Positions 33,880 through 46,316 of a DNA stretch of 64,000 nt are shown here, piece by piece. Both the position numbers and the translations under genes were made by a program. Origin of the DNA: Hofstenia miamia (taxonomy: Eukaryota; Xenacoelomorpha; Acoela); assembly GCA_004352715.1 (NCBI GenBank), contig SCFE01000051.1, forward strand, positions 1,366,414-1,430,413, read 5' to 3'. Within the stretch, counting starts at the first letter, position 1, and each line of letters starts with the position of its first letter. Below the pieces are notes generated by a model. The model had not been told where the DNA came from and made no database searches. It saw only the letters and a list, made by a program, of their open reading frames with translations.

Positions 33880-35552
33880 TTATTTGTATATTTACTTCAT
33901 ATTTACATATGAGCAACATAAATCTTGCAAGAAGTGTTTCTTCCATGTACATTATTCACTTCTCTTCTTTTGATTTTGTGACTTGATGATTTAATTAATG
34001 AAATTATTGCCACCCAAAATCTTTCTTATACAAAACAGATTGAAATGATAAAGGTAAAATGCAGTTTATCATGTTTAGTCCCTATGAATATGAAGCACTA
34101 AGAGATATTAAACAGGGCAACAGCATTTAATCAATTAAACATATAGAGTAAGTTAGTAAATAAGAGATACGGTCAGGCTTGCCACCATGCGAGCTTGTTC
34201 ACACAAGCCAACAGTGAAATACTGTTGTCCGCACAGTACAACAAATTCATTAAATGTATTAGTAAAATATCAATTTAAGAATGTCTTTAAGGATACCAAA
34301 CGAATCACGATTTTTTGGCCACCAAATCTCTTTAATAACAAAAGATATATAGTAGTAGTTTCAATAAATTGCAGTAAACAAACTAAGAATTACGTATCGC
34401 ATTTAAGTTTATTCGATTTCTAAGTTGCTGAAAAACTTCTACATTATAAATAAAGCTTTACTAGTTAATTTTTTTATTTAGCATTGAAAATGCTATTAAA
34501 CAGACCTTTGTAAAATGTTTAATTAAAAAATACACGTAGGTATAAGGCAGAAACTATACAATTTTGTCACTTTACGACATACAGATCGCTTTCCTAGAGC
34601 ATTCGGAGACCTACCATTCAAAGAACACAGCAGAAATTCCCAATTTCTGCGAAATTCTAAAAAGGACGCATCGCGTTTTGCAATCGAAGTCGTCAATTGT
34701 AAATATATACATTTTCAAAAATATAATATTTAATTTTAAATTCCTCTGTAGATAAAGAATATAAACATATATTTAATAAAGTGTTAAGCATTTATTAAGA
34801 TTTCAAAAGCAGCATTTTTTGCTTCATTGATTGTTGTAATTTGCGAAAATTTTTTGTATGTTGTCATTTTGGAAATTTTTTGTTCGCAAAATTCTATGTA
34901 AAGCACTAAACTTGGGTCTCCCACTAATAAGAAGTACACCTCTGATTGTAAGATCACATATCAAAAACTTATTGGATTATAATGCCTATATTTACATAGG
35001 ATAAATAACTCAATAACTAGCTTTAAAAATACAAAGACAATATACTATAAAAATTTATTGCATCCAATTCAATATTGTAGATTTGTATCCAACATACATG
35101 TTGGGTTGCGTACAAAACAAAGCTTCAAATTCTAAGCAACACACAATGGCAATACGGGGCAGGGCTGTACAGAAAACTGCTGCGGAAAGCACTCACTGAT
35201 AAAAATCTGCTAAAGATGGCAGCCAGCAGTCGTGAAAGATTGTTATTGGCAAGGCAGGGATTAAAGCTGCTGTGTTATTTCATTATACATTTGTGCATAA
35301 AGCTAAAACAACAGTTAGATGATCAAGAACGCATAGATAAGATCTTCAACTGGTCAATTTGCACAGCGTCTAAGCAATAAGCACAAAGCAACTTAATATT
35401 GCACGCACTAGGCACTATTTCTAAGATCTCCATACTACATAATAATATGTATGAGTCTGATTTTCATTTTTAAGTACTTGCATAGCCAAAGAAACAGCAA
35501 AAATTACATTTCAGTCTTTATTAAAAACTAAATATTAGAAAAATGCAGATAT
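33880..35552. other. Intergenic, nothing recognised
   Basis: AT-rich with scattered short ORFs that have no splice-phase support or familiar motif. Confidence 0.5.
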
Positions 35553-36120
35553 TTGTCAATTACAAGCATTGGCAAAGTCCTCAGTAAGTGTTTGCAAAGA
35601 AAGAATTTAGATGTGTTTAAAGAGTTAATAAAACAAAATTTGCATGGAATGGGTATCCCCTCCGTTGTAAATATTGCCCCTTCAGCTTATTTAGCGTCTG
35701 TGACTGGATCTTTCAAACTAATAAGCAATATATTGCATGGAAAGACATTTCCCGACATTTATTCTAATTCAGCCCTCTGTGCATGGCAAAACCAAGTGTA
35801 CTCCACTGTTTTACCCTGTGGCTCACCTTTTCAAAAGGATTGGCTGGAACCGGTACATGAAAAAATTTTCAGTGATATCATTTCCGGATGCAACGAATAT
35901 AATAAAAAAAGATTAACCGCCTTTAAAAGCAAATTTCAAGGTTCCTGGTTGAATGCACTGCCATCAAAATCTCTGGGTTTAAAATGTACTGACGCTCAAT
36001 TTAGAATTAGTTTTGCTCTACGTACGGGCTCTAAAATTTGTGAAAAACATATTTGTTCATGTGAAACACCTGTTGATGAATTAGGTACCCATGGTTTATC
36101 TTGCAAGAAGAGTGCTGGCA
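35553..36120 (+). pseudogene. Retroelement RT C-terminal region with CCHC-type finger (restriction-like endonuclease class)
   Basis: The open frame carries W-L-N-A-L-P-S-K-S-L-G-L, F-R-I-S-F-A-L-R-T-G, then C-S-C-x9-H-G-L-S-C and the start of S-A-G. This block is common in invertebrate retroelement polyproteins, upstream of a PD-(D/E)XK-like nuclease. That nuclease is not present: the frame meets a single N at 36121. Placing it in a named clade is beyond what I can see. Confidence 0.6.
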
Positions 36121-36121
36121 N

Positions 36122-36650
36122 TAGAATTATAAAAGAAAAACTAGAAGACTTACTACAAAGTCAAGAAACTAAAAACAAACAAAGTGATTATTTATACAAT
36201 TACATCTTTAATATTGAATATCGAGGCATACAATCAATTAAATTACAGAAATATCTGAAAAGAATCACTCCATCATTTTTAAAGATAGGCTTTATACTAA
36301 AGACCAATAAACTAAGACATATAATAGGACTAAAAACAGAAACCAAGATCGAAAACATTTCCAAAGTAATATATGAAATAACTTGCAACTGTGGTGCACA
36401 ATACATTGGAAAAACGTCAAGGAATTTACAATTAAGAATTAAAGAACACAAAATTCATTCGACCATCTCTGATCATTTAAAGAACTGTAATATGAAATTT
36501 ACATATAAAATTTTATCCAAGGCAATTGATAATTTTCAACTAAGCATCATTGAATCAATTTATATAGAATTAAAGGAACCAAGCTTAAACAACAAAGATG
36601 AATATAAATACAAACTAAATTTATCGAAAATATTATTAAAAAATATATAA
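36122..36650 (+). CDS. GIY-YIG endonuclease domain of a Penelope-like element
   Basis: The intact frame to a TAA at 36648-36650 contains V-I-Y-E-I-T-C-N-C-G-A-Q-Y-I-G-K-T-S-R, R-I-K-E-H-K, a downstream D-H-L-K-N-C, and I-E-S-I-Y-I-E-L with E-P-S-L-N. This is the arrangement of the C-terminal GIY-YIG nuclease in Penelope-like retroelements, including the cysteine pair before Y-I-G. The reverse transcriptase is missing; upstream sequence across the N belongs to a different element class. Confidence 0.75.
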
Positions 36651-39013
36651 AAATATGTAATTTGATGAATATGTTGTAAATTTTATTTTTGAAAATGGCA
36701 GCGGCATGCCGAAACATGTTAAAATAAATGATGCGTTTCTTTTTTAAATTCATATATAAACTCAAGAATTTTGAATGATAAAAAAGCTTCGAGTTCAACT
36801 AAAATGAGCATTAAATGTTTGAAATCTATTCTTTTTCTCCAAGAAATGAAAATAATACACAACCTAAAGAATTCAAGAAGGAATTGTAATCATTAATTCT
36901 AAAGCAAAAATTTATATCAGGTAGAACATGAATAGGATTTAAATTTTACAATAATGACTATACAATAAATCAAAATTAGTAAACTACCCGTACCATTGTT
37001 TTTTCATTTTTTATTGTACTTAGTAGTTAATGACGCTATTCATTTGGAATATCAGTTAAATATTGTAAAAAATTATAGATTATCTTATGTTATGAACCCG
37101 TACTTTTTGACCAAATTCAAAATGTTGCCATTGAAATCCGCTTTTCTTCATGTTTACCCTCCCACCAGAATTCTTCCTTGAGTAACTTCTTCAGAGTAAC
37201 TGCTTTGATTTCTTCTTTTTTTGTTGTTGATGTTAAGAGAGCCTGTGCCACTTTTTTCTGATTGGTCGGAAGGGAGAGTCCAGGACGTCTCACTCTGATT
37301 CATGGCCTATTTTCGGTCATAGACGTTGACGGGGTTGTAGTGACGTCATGGAAATTATATCACATTGTGATAATTTATTGGTGACTAAACTTGTTACGTT
37401 TTGCAAAATGATTTACTTTCCTATCCATAAAAAATTCCAAGCGTTTCTAATAGCTAGTCAATCTATGTACATAATTTAATTTATTTTTTTGGGGCTCTAT
37501 ACATTCTATGCAAATTTTTACATTTCGTTTTTCAAATATGCTGCTATTTCATAGCAAAAATTCGTACATTTAATTTGTTTTCTGCTAACATACAAAATAC
37601 AAAACAGAAAAAATATTCGCCATACTTAAATATTACAAGCATATGAAATATATGATAAAGGCAATATCATTTTCTGAAAAATTGTTTATGTGATGCTGTA
37701 GGTAGGATTTATAGTCTTTGCATTTCTTTTTTGTTTTATACGGATTTTTTGGAGTTGTACATTTTTGTAGACTGTTACATCTTTTTCAGACTATTTGGTG
37801 TATGGGTTTTGCATGCTTGTAGACATTTACATGGCTTTTCCACTTCACTGTTTTATAACAATTGGATATTGCTTGCTACGAAATTTGTTTGAATTCCTTA
37901 TCCACTTGTACTGTAGGTGGCAAAGAAGCAATGACACACTTGTTGTTCATTGGATTATAGTTGATGTCTGCTACACATTTGATTTTCTCATCTGTAGATA
38001 AGAATTCTGGTTGTCAAATTTGTCACAATTCTATGTAGGGATCGCTCTTCTGCATGTATAAATGCTGGTAAATAGTGTATTATTCGCATGCAAAAATACA
38101 GGCACGTGATTTTAAAAAATAGATCGCTGAGAATTTTGAGAAAATTACAAACTAATAATTTATTGGAAAATATAGTAAAAAACAACGTTTATGAAATCAT
38201 TTAATTATGATATAAAGTCTACTATGACTTAAATTTAGACATATTTGGATAATATCATCTAAATAACACAAACAGGGCGAAAATAAATGCGTATAATTTA
38301 ATTTCAGTAAGTTGCTAGGGAAAAATGGAAAATTTAAAATGCATGCGATTAAACAAGATATTCAACACAACAAAAATCAATGTGTATAAATTCCGTCCAG
38401 TCAATTGTTAGTTAAGATATTTAAACATGCAATTAAAACAAGACACTCGATACCTCCTCAGAAGTCAATGTGTGTAAATTCATTTTAAACAGATATTTAA
38501 AAAAACATACTCAGTTAAACATGAAATATTATAATGTACATAGGTTATGAAAACAAAAGTATTGACATACCTTGTTATTTGCATGTAGATGCATTCGAAA
38601 TCACCAGTCCAATACGCATTGTCTTTAATCTTTACGTTTATTAGTCACCAGTTTGCGCTGTTCTCTCTCATAAAGAAAAAAAAAGATCAAGAAAAAGAAT
38701 TAAAAAATTTATAAAATACACTAATCAATTTTAATCAATTATACAAGCAAGTACATGTCGCCAAATTGTTTGACAAAAAATTGAGGACGAATCGCTCCTC
38801 ATTGATTTTAGTTTACGGGAAAGGACCCCGCAGACGATAAACGTGGTTTATGCAAAATTAAAACGCGACAGGTACATGTTTTAATTAAAAATGTAAAAAT
38901 TCTAGTATAAATAGTCACTAAGAATAGTAATATGTTGATGAAATAAATTCTTAGGAATTTCATTTATCTTTATATTATTTTAGTTTTATTTATTAATTAC
39001 AATGTCAAGCTAA
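36651..39013. other. Intergenic repeats; one copy of a promoter-like dispersed repeat at 37236-37352
   Basis: Mostly AT-rich. The interval 37236-37352 resembles 47148-47272 (ACTTTTTTCTGATTGGTCG, GAGTCCAG, and a later ACGTCAT). Short repeated phrases (tgtgtaaattc-like) recur at 38380-38490. A hydrophobic stretch after a good acceptor (CTTTTTCAG, ending 37788) might be an exon but has a weak donor. Confidence 0.4.
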
Positions 39014-39090
39014 GCATTTCATGCAAAGTAGTGGTCAGGATACCATGGCGAGAACGACTATTTAGGTTTGAGTCCCTGACTGTGAAATGC
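39014..39090 (+). repeat. tRNA-like unit, probable SINE head
   Basis: 77 bases are closed by a perfect 8-bp stem (GCATTTCA with TGAAATGC). They contain an A-box-like AGTAGTGGTCAGG and a B-box-like GGTTTGAGTCC at 39065-39075. The T-stem and anticodon arm do not fold cleanly, so a functional tRNA is unlikely. Confidence 0.45.
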
Positions 39091-40871
39091 ATTTAGGCTA
39101 TGAACAGGTGTAAGGTTCTTCCACAATCATGCTTAGCTTGCAATTGATTGCAACTCGATTTACATGTAGTAACAAACTCGATAAAGGCTGAGCAACCACA
39201 GTAGGATAAACTATCCCTAACTAGATCCAAATTAATGTCTGTAAGAGACCATGTTATATTGTATTGAATTATTAAACGTAAGCTAGGAAGCTGCTTTGTT
39301 AATTAATAATATTTTAACTTGATTTTATAAATGATTTTATTTTATTTTACAATCAGCAACTAGTGTCCATTATTTCTCATGTGATTATAACACACTCAAT
39401 GCACTGCATGTTTTACAAAAGCTATTGAGTTAAGTCGAGTTGTGACGTTAGTATTTAATCAATGCACTAAGTAGGGCACACATAATAAATCTCTATTGAG
39501 TTGAGTCATCATTGATGCAGAATGGGGAGCCATGCAATTGGTGAAACATTGGATACTGGTGTCACCTAAATAGTAATGGTTAATACTACTAACATAACAA
39601 AACAATCGAGAAGATAGTTCCCTTCCTGCTATTTATGCCAATTAAAGGACTATTTGTTAGGGCTAAGAATTGCCAGGAAGATTATTCTAGTCAAGTACAA
39701 ATAATAATGTTTCCCCTACAAACCGATAATCAATGCTTATAAATTTTGTGAAAATTTTGAATTAATAATTTATTGGTCAAGATAGTGGAAAACAACGCTT
39801 ATAAAATCGTTTAGCATGGTATAAACTCTGCTACAATATAAGCAATATTCGAATTTTGTACAATGGATGAAAGCAAAGACGTTAAATTCAAGGATTAAAG
39901 GCATGCAATGTTTCAATGTGTAGATGTATTTTGAAATCTAAACCACCCCCTGCCTTTGCATGTAGACATATTTTGAAATTGACATAAACACAAAGTATCA
40001 GCTCAAACAGAGCAAACAATTTAGATAAGATATTGCTACTATCATTTTTGTTTGGATTGTTGACTATGATTCCATAGTAATATATGAATTCACCCAGTCA
40101 AATTAACATTAATTGACGTAGACAAGCATGATTTAACGCTATGTTGTTCAAGATAACAAAAATGCATAAAATTACTTAAAGACGCTATAACTTCAATTAT
40201 TGATTGAAAATAGAAGCATAATAAGTGTTCAGGGAATAGATTCAACCAAACATTTCTTCACATATTCTGAGTGCTGGAAAAAAACCCAAAATTTAAATGC
40301 ACATTCTGTAAAATTCAGAAATAAATGTACATGTATAATAAAGACAGTGTGAAATCAAAACATCCCTTTCATGGCTAGATGTAAAACATGGCTAGATTGA
40401 CCAAGCTTTCACTTCAATTTACCCTCGTCAATCAGAATAATCACAAATTTGATCTATTCTTTAACATGATATGAAAGAAATAGATTCTCTATTATAAAGC
40501 AATTACATCCATAATGTAACAATTAGTTAAAAACATATAGCCAAAGCATGACTAGAACAAAGAACTATTTACACATTGTAAAACAAACAATTCACCTATC
40601 TTTAAAAATACAATATCATTTCATTATTTTTTTGTTGAATATTTTTTCTTGAATTTCTTTTAATTTCTTGCCAATTCCCTGCAAGTTTTTACAAAGAAAA
40701 ATCTAAGAAATTTCCAAAAACTTATCAAGATTTTCCACTTTTGATTAACTTCCATTGGATTGAACAGTCTGAATATGTTAATTTTGTGCATGACTGCGGC
40801 GAAAAGTGCGAAAGTGCAGTGCGATGACTTAGAAGAAATCCAATAAAGTTTCGAGAAATCACCTGGCGACA

Positions 40872-40918
<47 letters not shown>

Positions 40919-41442
40919 AGCTGTTTGACAAAAGTAACCTGAATTAATTTTGATCAGCTTAAATTTACATTATGATCATGTTTTTGATCACACTAAATGA
41001 TGTTCACAAGAAATTACTTTCATCAATACGCTTTGAGCTGAGAATTTAGGTTTAGGTCTATTTCTTCTTTCGCTAATTCTGAATTAATAAAATCGTATAC
41101 ATTGCTTCTTGAAAGTTGAGAGAACTTCTTGTATTCTGAACAATAAACTAACTGTACATAATAGCTTTAGGACGGATTTTTTCAATGTAAGTTTGCATGT
41201 GCAATACTCACTTCATTTTAATGAATGTTTATTGAAGTAACTTCTCTGTTTCATCTTTGAATAGACAAGGAGTTGAGCTAAACCGTTCATTTAATAATTT
41301 TTGGGACATAAATATAAATCATGCATTATTTCTTAATTCTTGATTCAATATATCTTTATTTTAATAACTAATTTGCACAAGGATTGAGTGTTCTTTAAGC
41401 GTTAACATTACTAACCCATACTAATTATCCACACATTTATAG
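39091..41442. other. Intergenic, nothing firm
   Basis: AT-rich sequence with a (TA)n tract at about 40877-40914. No exon passed both a splice-site and a frame check. Confidence 0.5.
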
Positions 41443-41514
41443 TGAATGGTAATCTCTTAAATATCACATCTTTACACATAAACAACCTAGTCAATGTATC
41501 TGCCCCACCATCAC
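41443..41514 (+). CDS. Candidate short exon of the unrecognised plus-strand gene
   Basis: 72 bp, phase 1 to 1, after acceptor CATTTATAG. The frame reads N-G-N-L-L-N-I-T-S-L, with a glycosylation sequon, and joins in phase to 43191. The donor C|GTTTAC is weak, so this exon is tentative. Confidence 0.3.
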
Positions 41515-41570
41515 GTTTACTTTCTTTTGAATTTATTCGAGTTTTTTTGCAAAATGTTCATATACTTATA

Positions 41571-42395
41571 CAGTCCTTCTCAAAAGTGTGGAAATTCTTT
41601 AACCCTTTCGGTCCTAATGGGACATATACGTCCCAAGAACATTTTCCAAATACTAAAATCAATTTTAAACGTTTATAATATTTTTCATTATAATACTGCT
41701 GGGACATATTTGTCACATGGTCGAAAAACACTGTACCTATTATAAAAATTTTCAATTTTGCTTATGGTGGTTAAGGAGTGTCATAATAAGTGGGAGATAC
41801 TGAAAAAAATGATTGAAAGTTTATTGTGCAAAAGTCGGGTCGAAAGGGTTAAAGGCTGCGTGCCTTGTTGTCCTTAGATTTTAGAAAGCGGTGAATGGGA
41901 TTTATCAGAACTCACTTGAAGGGAATTTAGTTTTCTAAAGGCGAAATGTAATTCTGATCGCGTTATATACCATTTTCATAGCGATATCAAATACTACCTA
42001 TCTATAAGAACTTATTATTCATTAACAATTTTAAGAAAAACAACTTTATTACAGAAAACTAGTTATTCAATAAAAATCACCAAAAACATCATGAAGAAAT
42101 TATAAAAAATGGTCGAAAGTATCAAAGTTGAGGTCTCTAACGAGTTCGCACCAGTAGAACAAGTTCTGGACTCCACTTAAAATCGTTATGGAATAATAAG
42201 TTTTCTATTATTAAAGATAGGTACTGTTTGATATCGCTATGAAAATGGTATATAACGCGATCAGAATTACAATTCGCCTGTAGAAAACTAAATTCCATTC
42301 ATGTGAGCTCCGATAAATCGCATTCACCGGTTTCTAAAATCTATGCCAAAAAGGCACGCGCTTTTAAAGTATTTCCAGACTTTTGAAAAGCACTG
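41571..42395. mobile_element. Foldback MITE, Tc1/mariner-like, TA TSD, with nested insertion
   Basis: The two ends (CAGTCCTTCTCAAAAGTGTG; complement of right end CAGTGCTTTTCAAAAGTCTG) are flanked by TA (41569-41570 and 42396-42397). The arms stay complementary inwards over about 190 bases (left arm about 41850-42020, right arm about 42190-42375), for example around ATATACCATTTTCATAGCGA. The left arm is interrupted by the element at 41603-41848. Confidence 0.85.
41603..41848. mobile_element. piggyBac-like MITE nested in the foldback MITE
   Basis: 246 bp starting CCCTTTCGG and ending CGAAAGGG, flanked by TTAA on both sides (41599-41602 and 41849-41852). TTAA duplication with CCC... termini is the hallmark of piggyBac-superfamily insertion. 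The intact opposite arm of the host element shows the empty site. Confidence 0.85.
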
Positions 42396-43190
42396 TATGT
42401 CCCATTTAAGCAAATGCGTTTTTCAAGAATGCTATAATTCATAGTTTACTTATACTTTGCATGACTAATCTTATGATAATGGTAAGATAATATATTTATA
42501 AGGTTTTTTGCTAAATTGCTAATTGGTACTTAAACTTTTTGTATTTTTTTACTTGAGCATGATATTCCTGTTTGATCAATCTGATCACGATTTGAAAATA
42601 CATATATTTTAATGAATCATGTGTTTAAAAAAGGCGTTTGCCAACCAATATCTGTGAAAAATGTTATGTTGATCCTTGTTTCTTGCCATTCATTTTTTGG
42701 CTGTCATTTTATCGACTCCCTTAAAGACAGACTGCATGTACATATATGTACCACTCTAGTGTGGCGTCATGGATGCATTTCAAAGTTTAATTTTGGCGAT
42801 GGGGTGCTCCTTACTATCAGCTTTATGCGAATCATACGTTTTTACTACTAAAGCAGCTTCAGTTTCTTTATGGGTCTCAAAGGCTTAATCTTCTTGATTA
42901 TATTCAAATGGTGTTTAGCTGATCTCAATTATTTATCTTCTATGAAATCAGTAGAGCGGGATAAGCCAAAAGTGAAGATCTATATTAAGTGTAAAGCTGT
43001 GGCCAAAATTGCTCTTAGGTGCAAGTTTATAAATGATTTATTACACTGTGTGTACATAAAATTATTTTCAAAACGAAACTGTTTCCTTCAAGTTCAAATT
43101 TTGCGATGAATCGAAATATCGAAAGCATTTTTTGTGATTTTTTGCATATTTTTTGTCTACAATTAATTTCACGTTTTTTATTTTTTACAG

Positions 43191-43220
43191 TTGAAGAGTT
43201 ACAAAACTTTCCAAGATTAG
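43191..43220 (+). CDS. Microexon of an unrecognised plus-strand gene
   Basis: 30 bp after a very strong acceptor (long T tract then TTTTTTACAG), phase 1 to 1, donor G|GTGCGT. It encodes E-E-L-Q-N-F-P-R-L. The single trailing base completes a glycine codon with the exon at 44577. Confidence 0.5.
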   Translation: MKSYKTFQD

Positions 43221-44576
43221 GTGCGTTTTTCGTTCATGAAGACCCATATAAACTAAAGATCAATCTAATTATATATAGAATATTGAATAATATCATAATT
43301 TGACAAATCAACCTTATATTTGGGCAATGTTTAAAGAAATATAACGATGATGCAGGACAAAAACATGAATTTTTTCAACTAACAGTTTGGTCAAATGTAA
43401 TCAAGCATAATTTTGTCTTGACTTGTGGTAATAACAGCGTTATAAATCTTTTAAAATTTGATTTAGACGTTCGCCATGTTGGTTAGAAACATGACCCTGT
43501 CTTTCAATTAGTTCTGGTAACTTAATACTGCACAAATACACTTTTCTTGATTTTAAATTATTCATGTTACCTGAGTAAAAAGAATATAAATGTTGTGGTT
43601 GGAGTAAGAAGAACTGCCAGTGAAAAAATGCACATTTTTCAAACATGCAGCAAAGAGCAAAAAATTTAAGCTTAACAGTACATTTTTTGAATAAAAATTT
43701 TTAAAAACAAACTTCAGAATCGGATTCAGAAGCAAAAATTCGACAAAAACAATAATATTTTCTATTGAAAATACTATAAAAACTTATTTGTACACACAGT
43801 GTTACAAATCGATATTTTAATGAAATGCAATTCATTGGCTTAATAGCGTGGGAATAATCACATAGTACTATATTTTGTGAAGCTTCCAAGTAACTGTTGC
43901 TGGTAAACAGATGCTGGCTAGTTTTCGAGATAAAATATCTTCCACTATTTACACTTCAAATGTTCTCAGTCTATAGCATTTTTCAGCCAATGAAAACTCA
44001 CATTTTATACCTTTCACAATCAATTGGTTCATATTTTAAGTACAGCAAATATATCTATCTGGTAGTACAGCAAGTGTACGTAAATTTCGTTTTCTTCAAT
44101 ACCTTCTCTCCATTATCGGTTTAATAAATTTATTTTTAAGAATCATTACTAGAACGATTCCCTTTTCACGTAAAACTTATTAGTGAGCTCAAAAATGAAC
44201 GAAATCTAAGAAATTTTGATGTTATATTAACCCAATGATACACTTTACGTTTACATATGACAACATATTATGGTTAAGGTGTCCAAACAGAAATCTTCAA
44301 TCCTATGCAAAAGGTTTTCGTTCAAGAAATGATATTAGAACATTTAGTTTAACCTAGGGATGAAACTTTGACTTAACAAAAACATTTTAAACTTTTTTTG
44401 CCTTTACAGTCAGACTAGCTTTTTGCAAAATTCACGTGTTTTATGTCTAAAAAACTTTTTCTATGTGCTTTCATTTTATCTTTAGTGACTTTTACATCAC
44501 TTAATCATTATTTAATTTGGTTGGATTTTTGCTAATGAAATGTAATTTTTTATCAACAATCTAAGGAATGTTTTAG

Positions 44577-44791
44577 GTGCCTTTGCGATTCTTGGAATCA
44601 AGGTATACTATTTTCTTAAACGTGGTGGTTTAAAATGGATTATTTGGAAGATGAACAGACCTCTTCATAAAATAATTAGAGTGGCTGCGGAATACTTGAA
44701 GATGTTTCCGATGCTGATCGCTACACTAATCATGAAATTCTTGCCACTGAAAGACCAGTTGCGTCGCTTCAACCATCGCTATAGCACATAA
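44577..44791 (+). CDS. Terminal exon of an unrecognised plus-strand gene
   Basis: The acceptor ATGTTTTAG ends at 44576; phase 1 entry; 70 codons and TAA at 44789-44791. The codon use is richer in G and C than the surroundings. The peptide starts A-F-A-I-L-G-I-K-V-Y-Y-F-L-K-R, a possible membrane-associated helix. It then runs basic and amphipathic (W-I-I-W-K-M-N-R-P-L-H-K, L-K-M-F-P-M-L) and ends N-H-R-Y-S-T. I do not recognise the family. A possible polyadenylation signal lies near 45319. Confidence 0.55.
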
Positions 44792-45578
44792 TGTCTCTTA
44801 ACATTTCATCTTGTCGCACATTTTTCCAAGAATTTGGTTCACTTTATACTTATCATAATTCAGGAAAATTTTATATTGAAAGTTCAGAATACGAGACTAT
44901 TTATTCTGTTTGAAATTAATTTTTTAATTCAGAATATTCTTCGTTTGAGTTACAGATTTTTTAATCACGTCATTTAATTTGTTTATTTTATTGAGTCCAA
45001 CTTTTGCAAATATTTGTATTATTTTGTAAATAATTTAATAATTTTTTTATGTAACTTATATTTAAGTATATTTTTGTAATTGTTGTTTCTTATAATTCAA
45101 AGACCTCATATTTTTAGACAATTGAGCTTGACACTCTGAAACTTGGTGACTATATTTTGCTAACTTAGGCAGTTTACGTGCAAGTCTGTATCGTGTTTTT
45201 ACAAAAACATTTGCATTTTATTATTAACAATAGAGGATTTTGCATTATGTGTATCAGTTGGTCTCGTCCAATATGCAAGGTATGGCATAAAATTTGAAAT
45301 ATTTTCAATATCATGTTTATAATAAAATGTTTCTCTTAATTTGAATTAGTTAAATTGACAGTAGACAGGCGTGTTAATGCTCAAAATGTGCATGAATTTA
45401 TGGTCTTTCTATTCATGCAATTTTTGTTTATATCGTCCTCTTCTATCAACCCAAAAATTGAGTATAACATAACCAATACCAAATGTTTGCAAAATTAGTT
45501 TTTCTGCAATTTAGTATAAAAGACTAACTTTTGTTATAGTTTATGTGTGCTGTTTATCTTCTGTCAAACGATTATATA

Positions 45579-46316
45579 TAACATGAGACGTCAACTGAAT
45601 GCTGAAATATGCAACTGCGTCCTTGGTATGCTTCAGGCAGGAGCGAAACAAGGAGCCATTGCACCAATTTAGGGATCAGTCAGGGTGCAGTGTCCAAAAT
45701 ACTGAAGCGGTACAGGCAGACATGTGGACTCACGCCAAGACCCAGATCTGGACGTCCCCGAAAGACCACTGTACGGGAGAATTGTTATCTGTTACGGTTG
45801 TGTAGTAATGGTCGAACAAAGACTTCCGCCAGGCTTTGAGCAGACTGGGTGCGCTTTACAAATACCCTTGTTAGTAACTGTTTGGTACTACTTGGACTTT
45901 TGAATGCTGGGTATTTGTCACGAAGACCTCTGAGAAAGCCTCTACTACAAAGACGACATTGCCAAGCATGTTTAAAGTGGGCTAGGGTACACAGGAACTG
46001 GCAAGTACAACACTGGCGCACGTTGTATTCAGTGACGAGTCAAGAGTTTTAGTTTACCGTCAAGATGGCCGCTTGAAAGTTCGTCGTCAGGTTCACGAGA
46101 CCCTACATGAAGACTGCATATTACCCAGAGTCCAGGCCAGAGGTGGTGGGGTGCTTTCCACGGTGATGGCAAGTCGGACCTGCACATAGTGGAGGGAAGC
46201 CTCAACCAGCAGCAGTATCGGCGGATTTTTGAAACCAACATGTTACCATTTGCCAGACGACATTTCAGAGAAAATTTTATGTACCAAGATGACAACGCTA
46301 CCTCTCACAGAACATG
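45579..46316 (+). pseudogene. Decayed Tc1-like transposase fragment
   Basis: The N-terminal helix-turn-helix region is recognisable (G-I-S-Q-G-A-V-S-K-I-L-K-R-Y, then P-R-S-G-R-P-R-K-T). Later fragments in other frames include L-K-W-A-R-V-H-R-N-W and D-D-N-A-T-S-H-R at the end. Several stops and frameshifts are present, and it is truncated after the second catalytic region. No inverted termini were found. Confidence 0.75.

Noticed and set aside
36651-36760. Possible hammerhead ribozyme after the GIY-YIG frame (CCGAAAC motif)
   Set aside because: Penelope-like elements can carry hammerheads, but the CTGATGA core is not in place next to the stem, so the motif is incomplete.
37789-38001. Hydrophobic frame after a good acceptor (L-V-Y-G-F-C-M-L-V)
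   Set aside because: The donor options are weak and no neighbouring exon matches in phase; left as an uncertain remark.
38573-38665. Minus-strand candidate exon reading K-D-N-A-Y-W-T-G-D-F-E-C with a GTATGT donor
   Set aside because: The surrounding text repeats at 38380-38490 and 39900-39970, so it is probably non-coding repeat sequence.
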